Source: Sipunculus nudus (Eukaryota > Annelida > Sipuncula > Golfingiida > Sipunculidae). Taken from it: a stretch of DNA of 64,000 nt. The notes under the pieces were generated by a model. It was not told the DNA's origin, ran no database searches, and saw only the letters and a program-made list of their open reading frames with translations. The stretch spans positions 53,172,079 to 53,236,078 of the forward strand of contig CM049309.1 of NCBI GenBank assembly GCA_026874595.1. The letters run 5' to 3'. A program made the translations under genes and the position numbers. Below, in pieces: positions 10,539-19,708 of this stretch; position 1 is the first letter of the stretch; the number at the start of each line of letters is the position of its first letter.

Positions 10539-12234
10539 TTTGTTTGTTTTTTTGTTTGTTTTTTTGTTTGTTTGTCTTCGCTCTCCTGGCCACAATTTTG
10601 CAGCAATCGACATGACCCTTACAGGGGTGATTGACAACCGAACACCCTGGAACCCTATTGTTTTTGGTCAACATTGCTCCAAGGTCAAGGGTCAAGGTCA
10701 CGACAGGTATGGTTAACGGTTTTTGCACTATAACTTCGCCATAAATAGGCTTATCCACTTCTGCAATAGCTCATTTTTTTCGTCATCACCTGGCCTTTCT
10801 TTTGATATGTAGCTTACTTAAATTTGCCGTTACCATGGTTACATTTTTTGGGCAAAAATCATGGAAATTGGAAATAACACGACCATTTTTTTGTAACCTT
10901 GTCAGTTTTTAAGCTAGGCAGATCTAGTTTCCGGCATTTTGTTCCACATGACCAGCTTGATACGACAGAACTGAAAGTCACGCCAAATCTCGCGCCATAT
11001 CTCGTCAAACGAGAAAAAACGAGACTTCGCGGAAATGCTAATAACTCGGCGACTTTTACAGCTAGACAGGTCTGGTTTTCGGCATTTCGTTCCACCAAAC
11101 AAGCTTGACACGACAGAGCTGCAAGACAGGCCAAATCTCGCACCGTATCTCGTCAAACGGGAAAACACGGGATTTCACGGAAATGCTTATAACTGGGCCA
11201 GTTTTACAGCTAGACACGTCTGGTTTTCGGCATTTAGTTCCACTAGACCAGCTTGACACGACAGATATGCAAGTCAGGCCAAATCTCGCACCCTATCTCG
11301 TCAAACGAGAAAACACGAGATTTCACGGAAATACTTATAACTCGGCGAGTTTTACAGCTAGACAGGTCTAGTTTTCGGCATTTTCTTTCACATGACCTGC
11401 TGGATATGACAGAACTGAAAGTCAGGCCGAATGTCGCACCGTATCTCGTCAAACGAGAAAACATGAGATTTCACGGCATTGGTTATAACTCGGCGAGTTT
11501 TATAGATAGACACGTCTGGTTTTCGGCATTTTGTTCCACTAGACCAGCTTGACACGACAGACATGCATGTCAGGCAAAATCTCGCACCGTATCCCGTCAA
11601 ACGAGAAAACACGACATTTCGCGGAACTGCAGCTAGACAGGTCTAGTTTTCGGCATTTAGTTCCACATGACCCGCTTGACATGACAGAACTCCAAGTCAG
11701 GCACAATCTCGCACCGTATCTCGTCAAACGAGAAAACACGAGATTTCACCAAAATCCTTTTAACTCGGCGATTTTTACAGGTACGAAGGTCTAGTTTTCG
11801 GCATTGTGTCACATATGAACTGCTTGATTAGATAAAGCCATAAGTCTGCCCAAATCTCGCACCATATCTTGTGCAACGTGAACAAACGAGATGTCACTGA
11901 AATGCTTATAACTTGGCGCCTTTTACAACAAAGTAGTTCTAGTTTTCGGCATTTTGTCACATATGAACAGCTTGACATGACAAACCTGAAAACGTCTCAC
12001 TGCTTCTTTTCAAACGAGATTAACGGGATTTCAATGAAAAAATATTGAACTTGGTCCCTTTTACACTAGAAAGATATGCAGCTGTTAAAGGTCAGCATGC
12101 ATAAATAAACATATTATCCGTTTCTGCTGCCCCCACAATGTTGCTCATTCATATGACTGTTTCTACATGCACTCTCTGTCTATCTGTCTGTATCATTTCC
12201 ATTTCCGGCAAGCGCGTGACCTCTGGTCATCTTG
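10539..12234 (+). mobile_element. Family A element carrying a 148-bp satellite array
   Basis: It follows the preceding CTAG through TTTGTTTG repeats into the common internal block (ctctcctggccacaattttgc, GTTACCATGGTTAC at 10829-10842), then the 148-bp array, and ends with TTCCGGCAAGC (about 12203-12213), a stem-loop TGACC-TCT-GGTCA (12217-12229) and CTTG in place of CTAG. Compared with other copies the first stem pair is T-A instead of C-G, a compensated change. Confidence 0.55.
10914..12060 (+). repeat. 148-bp tandem satellite, eight units
   Basis: The word CT(A/G)GTTTTCGGCATTT (first copy ctagtttccggc) starts at 10924, 11072, 11220, 11368, 11516, 11643, 11791 and 11939: seven spacings, six of exactly 148 and one of 127. 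Most units also contain 'gccaaatctcgcacc(g/c)tatctcgtcaaacgag', in which TCTCGT-CAA-ACGAGA is a perfect stem-loop. Open frames of 65-99 codons on both strands here (repeating LAPYLVKREN or KCRKxD motifs) come from the lack of stops in the unit and are not genes. Confidence 0.9.
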
Positions 12235-12569
12235 TTCTTATTTGTTCACTCAGCTTCTCATCCTTTATTTTAAGATTGTTGTAAATCTCACCCTAATCTT
12301 GCTGTCTACCATGGTAAGGAGGTTCCTCCCACATCCCACATATTCCATCTTCACCAAACAACGAGTCCTGTTAATTTGAATATTGAATAATAAATAAAAA
12401 CTGACTTTAAAACTCAATTTATACATGCTATATTTTACCGTTCTGTGCTGACGCCTAGCGGTACACTAAAACAAAACTATATTAAGAAATATAATCAGAC
12501 ATATACCTGCCCCAAGTGGTCTTCTTCCCATTCGGAAGCTGTGTGTTGGAACTCATGTTTATATCATAC
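12235..12569. other. Presumed intron, 5' part; nothing recognised
   Basis: Between the last family A copy and the middle exon of the zinc-finger gene. A second possible donor (GGCAG|GTATAT, minus strand, near 12503) lies here but would require reading through the TGA at 12566-12564. Confidence 0.4.
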
Positions 12570-12811
12570 GGGATGTTGCACAGGAGGCACCGCTGTACGA
12601 CTGTGCAGACGGTCCTCGTATGAGTTTCTCAAAACATCATTTCTCAAAACATCTGACTCTATGGAATTATCCACTGAAACGTAGAACGGCAGAGAGCCTG
12701 GTGCAGTGTTGTTTGTTGTGCTGTCCACCGTAGGTTCTTGAGAGGGCTGTCTTGAAATACTTGCCACAGGGAATTGCTGTTCAATCGTCCTCTGAACCCT
12801 AGGCTTGTCTG
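12570..12811 (-). CDS. Candidate second exon of the C2H2 zinc-finger gene
   Basis: On the minus strand an acceptor-like GATTTTCTTTTATGAGTAG precedes an open stretch that reads DKPRVQRTIEQQFPV, then a Ser/Pro/Thr/Asn-rich linker (SRQPSQEPTVDSTTNNTAPG), then YVSVDNSIES and a short duplicated VLRNDVLRNSYED segment. It ends at CATCCC followed by GTATGATA, a usable donor in phase 0; if not spliced, translation stops two codons later at TGA 12566-12564. The exon begins with two bases completing a split codon, matching a phase-1 donor (C|GTGGGT) at the end of the upstream finger exon. Total for the three exons is 552 bases, an intact 184-codon frame. No further domain is recognised; the region looks disordered. 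Confidence 0.5.
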
Positions 12812-12876
12812 CTACTCATAAAAGAAAATCATTTACTTTTATATTAACCCCTTACTTAACGGTGTTAAAATGTGTG

Positions 12877-12949
12877 GACTCTGTGGTGTAACGGATAACA
12901 TTGTGTATTTTAAATTCAGCGATCCTGGTTCAAAACAAGGCAGAGAACA
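12877..12949 (+). other. tRNA-like sequence (tRNA pseudogene or SINE head)
   Basis: A box-A match TGGTGTAACGG (12884-12894) and a box-B match GGTTCAAAACA (12927-12937) stand at tRNA spacing. The 7-base 5' arm (gactctg) pairs over five bases with cagag just after box B, as an acceptor stem would. The anticodon region (gtattttaaattc) is degenerate. It resembles an arginine tRNA body (gtgg-gcaatggata). It sits antisense inside intron 1 of the zinc-finger gene. Confidence 0.5.
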
Positions 12950-12996
12950 CGCTTATAATTTCACTTGAAGCCATACATAAACATACACTCACCCAC

Positions 12997-13108
12997 GGCT
13001 GGAGAACCTTGCTGTACAGTATAGCTTCATGTGTCTGTCACGCACGAACTGACTATCAAAGACTTTGGCACATATCCTACATTTGTAAACGTGTTTCACT
13101 TTCGGCAT
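12997..13108 (-). CDS. Candidate first coding exon of a C2H2 zinc-finger gene
   Basis: ATG at 13108 starts MPKVKHVYKCRICAKVFDS followed by a second half ending RDRHMKLYC: C-x2-C-x12-H-x4-C, a C2H2-type finger in which the last His is replaced by Cys (CCHC form). The same frame is open upstream to 13234 and could begin earlier. Two overlapping donors follow, C|GTGGGT (exon end 12997, phase 1) and GG|GTGAGT (exon end 12993, phase 2); only the first keeps the next exon (12570-12811) open. The predicted product is 183 residues: one N-terminal finger, a disordered middle and an acidic-then-basic tail. A nuclear, nucleic-acid-binding role is inferred from the finger only. A GGCGGGAAA site lies about 70 bases upstream. 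Confidence 0.55.
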
Positions 13109-13176
13109 CTTGACAGCTAGACGTCTTGCCTCCGGCAGAGTATGCTCCTTGTATCCCGCGCTAAATATGTCAAACG

Positions 13177-13185
13177 GCGGGAAAA
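13177..13185 (-). promoter_or_regulatory. E2F-type site upstream of the zinc-finger gene
   Basis: GGCGGGAAA (complement TTTCCCGCC) is a consensus E2F recognition sequence, 69 bases before the candidate start codon. A CCCGCGC word lies 20 bases further left. Single-site evidence; function is inferred. Confidence 0.3.
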
Positions 13186-13199
13186 GCTGTACATTCCAT

Positions 13200-13610
13200 G
13201 GATAAAAAGAAAAGAAGCACACGTTCTTGCCCAAATGGGATCGCCCGGCATATAGTTGTTTTGATTAAGCGAATGAACTGGATAGAAAAACAAAGCGAAC
13301 TTGACGTGAACAGTAATTTTATACACGGTGTGACTGGCAGCCCATTTTCTATTCACGCCAAATAAGCAAAAAGGCGCTCTGTGCTCGATATTCAAGGACA
13401 GAAAAGAAGCACACGTTTTTTTTTCCAAAACAGGACCGCTAGGTCTGCAGTTGTTGTGATTTAGCCAATTAACTGTCTAGATAAACAAAGCGAGCTTGAT
13501 TTGAATGATCTATTGTTATTGACACCTCTAGTGTACCTATTAAGCGCTACTTATCCTTGGGACAAACTTCTTATACATGGCATGACTGGCAACCCATTTT
13601 TTTATATCTT
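13200..13610. repeat. Two diverged copies of a 190-250 bp segment in direct order
   Basis: The words agaaaagaagcacacgtt (13208 and 13400), 'aacaaagcgaRcttga' (about 13291 and 13484) and 'g(t/c)atgactggcaRcccattttt' (about 13327 and 13580) recur in the same order. Unequal spacing shows indels. It is an old tandem duplication at the 5' flank of the zinc-finger gene, so promoter sequence may be duplicated too. Confidence 0.65.
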
Positions 13611-13759
13611 ACAAGTGCGGAAATCACTGTTTATTCACACATTCCACAGAAAGGCTATTACCTTGAGATATATTCCAAATAAGGGTATTGTCTAGACTGT
13701 CCGAGAAACACAGAAAATTAATCATAATGCATGTCAGAACGAAGTTTGGGTGTCACATG

Positions 13760-13914
13760 CAGGGGCGTCAATACGAGGGGGGGGGGGGGCATGAGTTTAA
13801 TATGAATTATTATATATCTTACCCTGATTAAGAATTAACATATACTGGAAATATACCTTTTTTTAAACCTTACACTCAATTGTATTTTATTTAAAATTTC
13901 TCATAAAGACAATA

Positions 13915-13988
<74 letters not shown>

Positions 13989-14064
13989 GTGTGTTGTTGG
14001 TGTGTGTGAAAAAAAATTGCGAGTCATCCCCCCCCCCACCCTTGAAGAAAAATTGACGCCACTG
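13760..14064. mobile_element. 305-bp MITE with CAG(G/T)GGCGTCAAT ends and G-run
   Basis: The left end CAGGGGCGTCAAT (13760-13772) matches the inverted right end (14052-14064) at 12 of 13 bases. Both ends are followed inward by G-runs (about 13776-13789 and the C-run at about 14029-14037). The interior is mostly an (AT)n tract (13921-13984) that probably grew after insertion. No coding capacity. Confidence 0.6.
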
Positions 14065-14242
14065 GTTACATGTTTTCATGGGTATCCTTTGTTAGATAGT
14101 ATTACTATGGGCAAAATACTGAAGCGAGACAGGCTGACCAACAAACACTAGTGCATGAACGTATATTTTCCGAGTATAAAGTTTATTTCTCAGTGTAAAG
14201 CACATAAGTGATAAATAGTTCATGCTTATCCAACCGCTTATC

Positions 14243-14330
14243 TAACCGGATAGCCGTGTGGTAAGAGCGTACAGTTTTGATAGGTTACTTGCACGAGGCC
14301 AGATCTGGTTTCGAGTTTTCACTCCTGCCG
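14243..14330 (+). mobile_element. tRNA-derived SINE head
   Basis: TAGCCGTGTGGTAAGAGCG (14251-14269) reads like a tRNA D-arm with box A, and GGTTTCGAGTTTTC (14307-14320) like box B, at a spacing usual for tRNA-derived pol III promoters. The downstream body is not recognised. A tandem repeat begins about 230 bases later. Confidence 0.5.
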
Positions 14331-14563
14331 TGTTATTTTCCCGGCATTTTCAAGCCCAGTCTGTCTGCTCGCCACACGCCTTCCCTCGTTCTATGTTTTG
14401 GCCTATATGTTCAATAAATGAACCCGGTCTAATTTTAATTTCCACCATACATTATAAACAGCCCATCCCCCATGCAAACCAGAAAAAAACCCCGCTGACT
14501 CATCTGCTTCATCCTGGTTCTACGTATAGCCCTATATAATTTCTATAAATGGATATAAATTAA

Positions 14564-14900
14564 CTAACACTACATACTGAACCCTACCCCCATTACCGCT
14601 GGGATAATCTGCGTTTATGAATATGCATAGTAACATTGACTTAACCTTACACTAAATTACCTAACACTACATACTGAACCCTACCCCCATTATCACTGGG
14701 ATAATCTGCGTTTATGAATATGCATAGTAACATTGACTTAACCTTACACTAAATTAACTAACACTACGTACTGAACCCTACCCCCATTACCACTGGGATA
14801 ATCTGCGTTTATGAATATGCATAGTAACATTGACCTAACCTTACACTAAATCAACTAACACTACATACTGAACCTAAACCCCATTACCGCTGGGATAATC
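14564..14900. repeat. 97-bp tandem repeat, about 3.5 units
   Basis: The word ctaacactac begins at 14564, 14661, 14758 and 14855, exactly 97 bases apart each time. Each full unit also carries 'cccccattaYc(g/a)ctgggataat' and 'tatgaatatgcatagtaacat', and copies differ at only a few positions, so the array is young. The last unit is cut short after 'ctgggataatc'. Confidence 0.95.
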
Positions 14901-14954
14901 CGGTCATCCAGTTTCAAATGAAAGGACTGATCGTCTGCTAATAGCGTGACAAGA

Positions 14955-15140
14955 CAAGGGCGGATCCAGGATTCAAGAAAAGGAGGGGTCCAACCCAGGT
15001 GAACTTATGGCAAAACCTAAATAAGGTCCGTTGGTCCGTAAAAGGGGGAGGGGGTCGGGTCTACGTGGATAATTATGGTGTGAAACCCTTAAAAAAGGTT
15101 GCAGCGGCTGGAAGGGGGGGGGGGGGACGGACCCCCTTCT
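14955..15140. mobile_element. Degraded G-run MITE
   Basis: The left end CAAGGGCGGATCCAGGATTC (14955-14974) and the interior 'ggaggggtcc' and '(G)13 acggacccccttctg' match the general plan of CAGGGGCGGATCCAGG-ended invertebrate MITEs. A clean inverted right end is missing. Confidence 0.4.
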
Positions 15141-15331
15141 GCAAGAACGAACTGTGATGAAACCAGATCCCCGAAATGTTCAGCCCGTCGTCCAAATTTC
15201 CAGACCTTCCAGATCATTTATTTTTAAGTTTTCAAAAAAAAAGACCTCCTGCTTATGGAGTGGACAGAAAATGCGCAGACAATCGCACTCTCTGTCACAG
15301 ATGCAACTTATGGATATCTATAAACAGTGAG

Positions 15332-15462
15332 TGTAAAGTAGACAACTGCGCGTTTTGGACGATATCTCTTTATTACCGTAAATAGGTCGTACATACCACA
15401 AGTCAAGTCGCAATGTCGCAAAAGACTCTCACTCACAATGCCATAAAATGGCATACGTTACA
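15332..15462 (-). repeat. 3' LTR, 131 bp
   Basis: Identical to the LTR at 19997-20127. In element sense it starts TGTAACGTATGCC, contains AATAAAG as a polyadenylation-like signal, and ends CTTTACA. The inner flank carries the polypurine tract (sense AAAGAAAAGGGGT, complement of 15463-15475). Confidence 0.95.
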
Positions 15463-15828
15463 ACCCCTTTTCTTTATGCAATTTTTTTTTTCACAGAAAA
15501 TATTCATTAAGGTACAATAAACATGGGTCTCATGAAACATCATTAATGTTATGACATTAGGGTCTTTTTTTTTTTATCACCCTGCGGGTGATGAAAACCA
15601 GACCAGTCTTATTTCTAAATTACTGATTGCAGTTAGAAAATATACAAACAAATTAAATCATCAATATAACTCTACCTTAATGTCCAAAAGATAGGGGGGT
15701 CTTTAACACTCTCCTAACTATGGTTGATCGTTTTATAAATCTAAACGTGCCGGTGGTTTGACTATCCGACCATAACGGGTTTTGACTAGATTTCTGGGAC
15801 TTTCACCATCATAAGAATTATTTTCATC
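15463..15828 (-). other. 3' untranslated part of the retrotransposon with polypurine tract and a stem-loop
   Basis: Between the pol stop and the 3' LTR. The polypurine tract abuts the LTR. A perfect stem-loop ATCACCC-TGC-GGGTGAT lies at 15576-15592 next to a T-run, and could act in RNA processing or export; no function is shown. Confidence 0.6.
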
Positions 15829-18800
15829 TTAACTGTTATCCCTGTCCTGACTGGTTTCTGTCTGATCTAAATCTTCTATGACCTGTCCCTTTATTTCATT
15901 TGACTGGTTGGGCGTATGTGGAATTTGTGGCTGAGCGTTGTGTGTTTCAGGCATGTTAACTGTTGGCCTAATGCCTGGTGCATTTTCAATAGAATTATCT
16001 TTACCATCTATACTACGACCATGGCCTTTCTCATATTGCCTGTGCGCCTCCTGACTAGATAATCTGAGGTATTTCCTGTTTCTCCTATATTTTCTACCAT
16101 TACAGTCAACAATATATGACCTTGGTGAATTGTGTAGCCCCACAATCATCCCAGGCAGCCATCGTTTTGAACCAGGTAGCGGTGCCATACGTACGGGGTC
16201 CCCTGGGCGAAGATTTACCAGATCATTTCCAGCTTTCTTGTTATAATGTTGCTTTTGTAAAGATTTACTTTCCTCTAGCCTGTGTCGTACTTCCTCCAAG
16301 TTGTATTGTAATGGTCTCAACAGTTCTCTTGCTATGGGCAGTTTTGTCCTGTACCTTCTACTTTCTAGAAGCTGACCTGGTGAAAATCCACAACTCTCCA
16401 TAGGAGTCGACCTGTAATCTAGCAGTGCTAAGTGTTTATCTTGGTTTTTACACCATAGCCTTTTCACTGTTTCTACGGCCCTTTCGGCCTCTCCATTTGA
16501 CTGGGCATAGCCAGGTGATGAAGTAATATGTTTTATTCCATAACCTGTCAGGAATTTTTCAAATTCTCTCGAAGTGTATTGTGTAGCATTGTCCGTGCGC
16601 AAGCTTTCTGGGATGCCATGACGGCATATCTGCGCCTTGAACACCTCAACAGTGGTTGTGCTGCTCATATCTGGCAGTTTATCTACTTCAATATACTTTG
16701 AAAAATAGTCCACAGTCAATAAATAGTCCCGACCATCCCAGTGGAATATGTCGCTTGCTAGCTCATTCCAAGGTAGCTGTGGTGTACTTGTTGTTATCAA
16801 TGGCTCAGAGTGCTGTCTGTTCTGGAAAGTATTACATGCATCGCAGTCACTGATTTTCTGCTCAATCTGCTTGGCCATCCCTGGCCAATAAAGTGACTCT
16901 CTGGCACGCCGTTTACACTTGTTTATGCCTTGGTGCGTTTCATGCACTTGGGACAGCATTTCTTGCCTCATGCTTGGCGGCACTACAATTTTCATGCCTT
17001 TGAAAATGATGCCATCTGATATTGCCAGCTCATCACGAACAGACCAATATTCACGGATTGAGTGGAGAACTTCAGCTTTGGAATCGGGCCAGCCTTTCTT
17101 AATCATCTGATGCAGGGAGTGCAGCTCCTCCCCTGTGCACTGTTGAAACTGCTGATATCTGGTGGATGACACTGCGATGTAGTCAGTCATGTTGATCACA
17201 ACTGGTTCCATATCAGGAGTATTGTCCTTCAGGGTAGCTCGACTTAATGCATCACCAATGGGCACTTGAGAGTACTTAACTGTGAGATCGTATGGCTGTA
17301 GTTCTAGCATCATGGACTGCAACCTAACCGGTGCTGACAGTATCGGCTTTGCAAATATTGCTTGCAGTGGTCTGTGGTCACTCTGAACGTTCACGTGCTT
17401 GCCAAAAATATAATAATGAAACTTTTTGCAGCAGTGTACTATTGCTAGTGTTTCAAGTTCTATTGGCCAATATCTGGTCTCTGGGTCTCTCAGGGCCCGA
17501 GAAGTGTATGCAACAGGTTTGCCATCCTGTAATAAGACTCCACCAAGTCCCTCTTTGCTTGCATCACACTGTATTGTGTGCTCCTTCTTATAATCATAAA
17601 TTGCCAGCACCGGTGCACTTGTACACATTTGCTTGAGATTTTCAAAACTTTCCTGCTGCAATTTATCCCAGTGAAATTCAACCTCCTTTTTAGTTAGGAG
17701 TCTAAGTGGAGCATCTATTGTGCTCTTGTGAGGCAGGAATTTACCAAGGTATTGTATAATCCCAAGAAACCTTCTGACCTCTTCTTTGCTTTTGGGTGCT
17801 GGCATATCCTCTATTGCTTTTACTTTATTTGGATCTGGTGCTAAACCTTTCTGGGACACAATGTGTCCACTGAACTTTACCTGGGTTCTGCCAATCTGGC
17901 ATTTGGAAAAATTAAAGCTCAAATTATTCTCATAATCTTTACTTACAACATGTTCGAGCATCTTGTCATGCTCGTTATCTGTGCCACCAATCAGTATATC
18001 ATCCATAATTGCTTTGGCTCCGGTATTTTCTAGGATTTTATCCATGATCCTCTGAAAAATTTCTGGGGCCGACTTTATGCCTTGAGGTAACCGGAGCCAC
18101 CTGTATCTCCCTATTGGTGTATTGAAAGTGGTCAGCAGGCTTGATTCATAATCTAAAGGAATTTGTAAGAAACCAGATTTGGCATCAAGCACTGAAAATT
18201 TAGTTGCATTAGGAAACATTGATATTACCTCTTCAACGGTTGGAATAGGGTAATGTTCCCTCCTGACTGCCCTATTCAAGTCTTTAGGATCTATACAGAT
18301 TCTGACTTTTCCATTTTTGACCACTGTTACCATAGAACTTACCCAGTCAGTTAGCTCACTCACTGGAGTAATATGACCTGCTTGTTCCATTTCTTTAAGT
18401 TTTGCAATGACCTTTTCTGCAAGTGCTTTTGGCTGGCGCCTTGGGCCATGTACTACAGGTGGTACTGTGGGGTCTATTTTAAGGCTATACACACCTGGCA
18501 GAGTGCCAGTAGATTCAGCTAAATGTGGAAATTTATCCTCTAGTTTAACCTCATGGATCCTTTCAATGAGCCCCAATGCTTTGCTAGCTTTGCCTGACAA
18601 CAATGTGTTCTGGTTTGCATGCACTATGTAATACCTGACTATCACTTCTTTATCTTTATATTTAGTAGGCAAATCTACATATCCCTCAACCTCAATTGGA
18701 TGCTTAGTGTAAGACTGGAATTGTTTTGTAGTCTGTTTAAAAGTGACATGTGAATTTATCTTTTTCCAGAGTTTGTATGGTAACAAAGATTGAGCTGCAC

Positions 18801-19098
18801 CTGTGTCTATTTGCACTTTAAGTACCTTGTGGTTAACCTTTACATCTGCAAACCACTCATTATCAGCACTGATTTTACCAATTGTAATAACCCTTATTGT
18901 AATTGTCTGTAACCCTAAGAGCACTATTATCACGGAGTCTCTTCCTACAAACTCTCTGGAAGTGTCCCATCTTTTTGCAGTAGTTGCATTTTTCTCTTCT
19001 TGCTGGACATGATTCATGTGAACTGTCATAACCACATCTGTCACACCTGAATCTCTGTCGGTCTTTTCTTTTTGACACAGCTTGATCACCTTGTACAT
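15829..19098 (-). CDS. pol: Retrotransposon Pol polyprotein: protease, reverse transcriptase, RNase H, integrase
   Basis: Open for 1,089 codons with no stop. Roughly the first 70 residues overlap gag in another frame and are probably not translated from this ATG; expression is likely by frameshift from gag. Protease: DTGA at residues 98-101. RT: LDAKSGF with the first catalytic Asp at 305, LPQGIKSAPEIFQ at 337-349, and IMDD (364-367) where most Ty3 elements have YVDD or YIDD. RNase H: Asp511, Glu547 and Asp574. Integrase: His719, His722, Cys752, Cys755 zinc motif and a D-D-35-E core at Asp783, Asp836, Glu872. The C-terminal part has a GPY-like GDPVRMAPLPGSKRWLPG module; no chromodomain. All catalytic residues are present, so pol looks functional. 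Confidence 0.95.
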   Translation of the reverse strand: MYKVIKLCQKEKTDRDSGVTDVVMTVHMNHVQQEEKNATTAKRWDTSREFVGRDSVIIVLLGLQTITIRVITIGKISADNEWFADVKVNHKVLKVQIDTGAAQSLLPYKLWKKINSHVTFKQTTKQFQSYTKHPIEVEGYVDLPTKYKDKEVIVRYYIVHANQNTLLSGKASKALGLIERIHEVKLEDKFPHLAESTGTLPGVYSLKIDPTVPPVVHGPRRQPKALAEKVIAKLKEMEQAGHITPVSELTDWVSSMVTVVKNGKVRICIDPKDLNRAVRREHYPIPTVEEVISMFPNATKFSVLDAKSGFLQIPLDYESSLLTTFNTPIGRYRWLRLPQGIKSAPEIFQRIMDKILENTGAKAIMDDILIGGTDNEHDKMLEHVVSKDYENNLSFNFSKCQIGRTQVKFSGHIVSQKGLAPDPNKVKAIEDMPAPKSKEEVRRFLGIIQYLGKFLPHKSTIDAPLRLLTKKEVEFHWDKLQQESFENLKQMCTSAPVLAIYDYKKEHTIQCDASKEGLGGVLLQDGKPVAYTSRALRDPETRYWPIELETLAIVHCCKKFHYYIFGKHVNVQSDHRPLQAIFAKPILSAPVRLQSMMLELQPYDLTVKYSQVPIGDALSRATLKDNTPDMEPVVINMTDYIAVSSTRYQQFQQCTGEELHSLHQMIKKGWPDSKAEVLHSIREYWSVRDELAISDGIIFKGMKIVVPPSMRQEMLSQVHETHQGINKCKRRARESLYWPGMAKQIEQKISDCDACNTFQNRQHSEPLITTSTPQLPWNELASDIFHWDGRDYLLTVDYFSKYIEVDKLPDMSSTTTVEVFKAQICRHGIPESLRTDNATQYTSREFEKFLTGYGIKHITSSPGYAQSNGEAERAVETVKRLWCKNQDKHLALLDYRSTPMESCGFSPGQLLESRRYRTKLPIARELLRPLQYNLEEVRHRLEESKSLQKQHYNKKAGNDLVNLRPGDPVRMAPLPGSKRWLPGMIVGLHNSPRSYIVDCNGRKYRRNRKYLRLSSQEAHRQYEKGHGRSIDGKDNSIENAPGIRPTVNMPETHNAQPQIPHTPNQSNEIKGQVIEDLDQTETSQDRDNS

Positions 19099-19708
19099 AT
19101 CTTTCTGGTAATTTAGATTGGACCTTGACAGGTTTATTCTGTACTTTGTTTACCATTGGGTCCTCATCTATCACACGTAAACTTTCCTGGCTTATTTCAT
19201 AATTCTGGCCAATTGCTATGGCCATATCCAGTGGTAGTTCGTCCGCTTTGTCAAGACATTTTTCACGGACTTGTGGATGGTATGCTTGTAGGACAATGGC
19301 ATCTCTCAACATTCTGTCAGGTTCGGAGTAGCCACAGTCCTGAACGAGGATTTTCAAATCTGTCACAAAATTGTCAAATTTCTCATCTGAACTTTGTTTT
19401 CTACGATGGAAATTTACTGATGCACGTATCTGGTTGCGCTTCGGCGCTACATATGATGCAAACTTGTCAAAAACACCAGACAAGGTTTCATTTTCTGCAG
19501 GAATACCAGCATTATCTCCACTGGCTGGAACCCCTGGTGTCCACGTGAAAGTATTGTATATTTCGCGCCCTTTATCGCCCATAAAAGTCATCAGGTAGTT
19601 CACTTTTTCAAGTTAAGTCTTACTGTTTAGCGGCCCGCCAAACGTAAATTCACAATGCTGTCTGAACCTTTTAAACTCTCTGTCCAAATCTGGCATAGCC
19701 CAGTTCAT
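18875..19708 (-). pseudogene. gag: Retrotransposon Gag with one nonsense codon
   Basis: A frame from ATG at 19708 reads MNWAMPDLDREFKRFRQHC and a capsid-like helical segment, then TAA at 19615-19613, and resumes as LEKVNYLMTFMGDKGREIYN up to a double zinc knuckle near the C-terminus: CDRCGYDSSHESC (variant) and CNYCKKMGHFQRVC (C-x2-C-x4-H-x4-C). Total 276 codons before the final stop at 18875. It overlaps the pol frame by 224 bases, which fits ribosomal frameshifting. Gag packages the RNA into cytoplasmic particles. The internal TAA would abolish full-length Gag unless suppressed or edited; with identical LTRs it must be a very recent mutation, or inherited from a defective master copied in trans. 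Confidence 0.8.

Noticed and set aside
10859-11978. Many overlapping 65-99-codon frames on both strands with repeated peptides
   Set aside because: They follow the 148-bp satellite period, which has few stop codons; no start context or domain.
12301-12379. Frame near 'accatggtaaggaggttcc' as a first exon with a donor
   Set aside because: ATGGTAAGG gives a start codon directly at a donor with no coding support either side.
13117-13428. 103-codon minus-strand frame upstream of the zinc-finger exon
   Set aside because: It lies across the duplicated segment and repeats its peptide accordingly; no acceptor or donor fits, and it reads through the presumed promoter.
15176-15385. Plus-strand frame with Cys/His residues crossing the left LTR border
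   Set aside because: It runs into the LTR; the pre-insertion reading gives no recognisable finger or domain.
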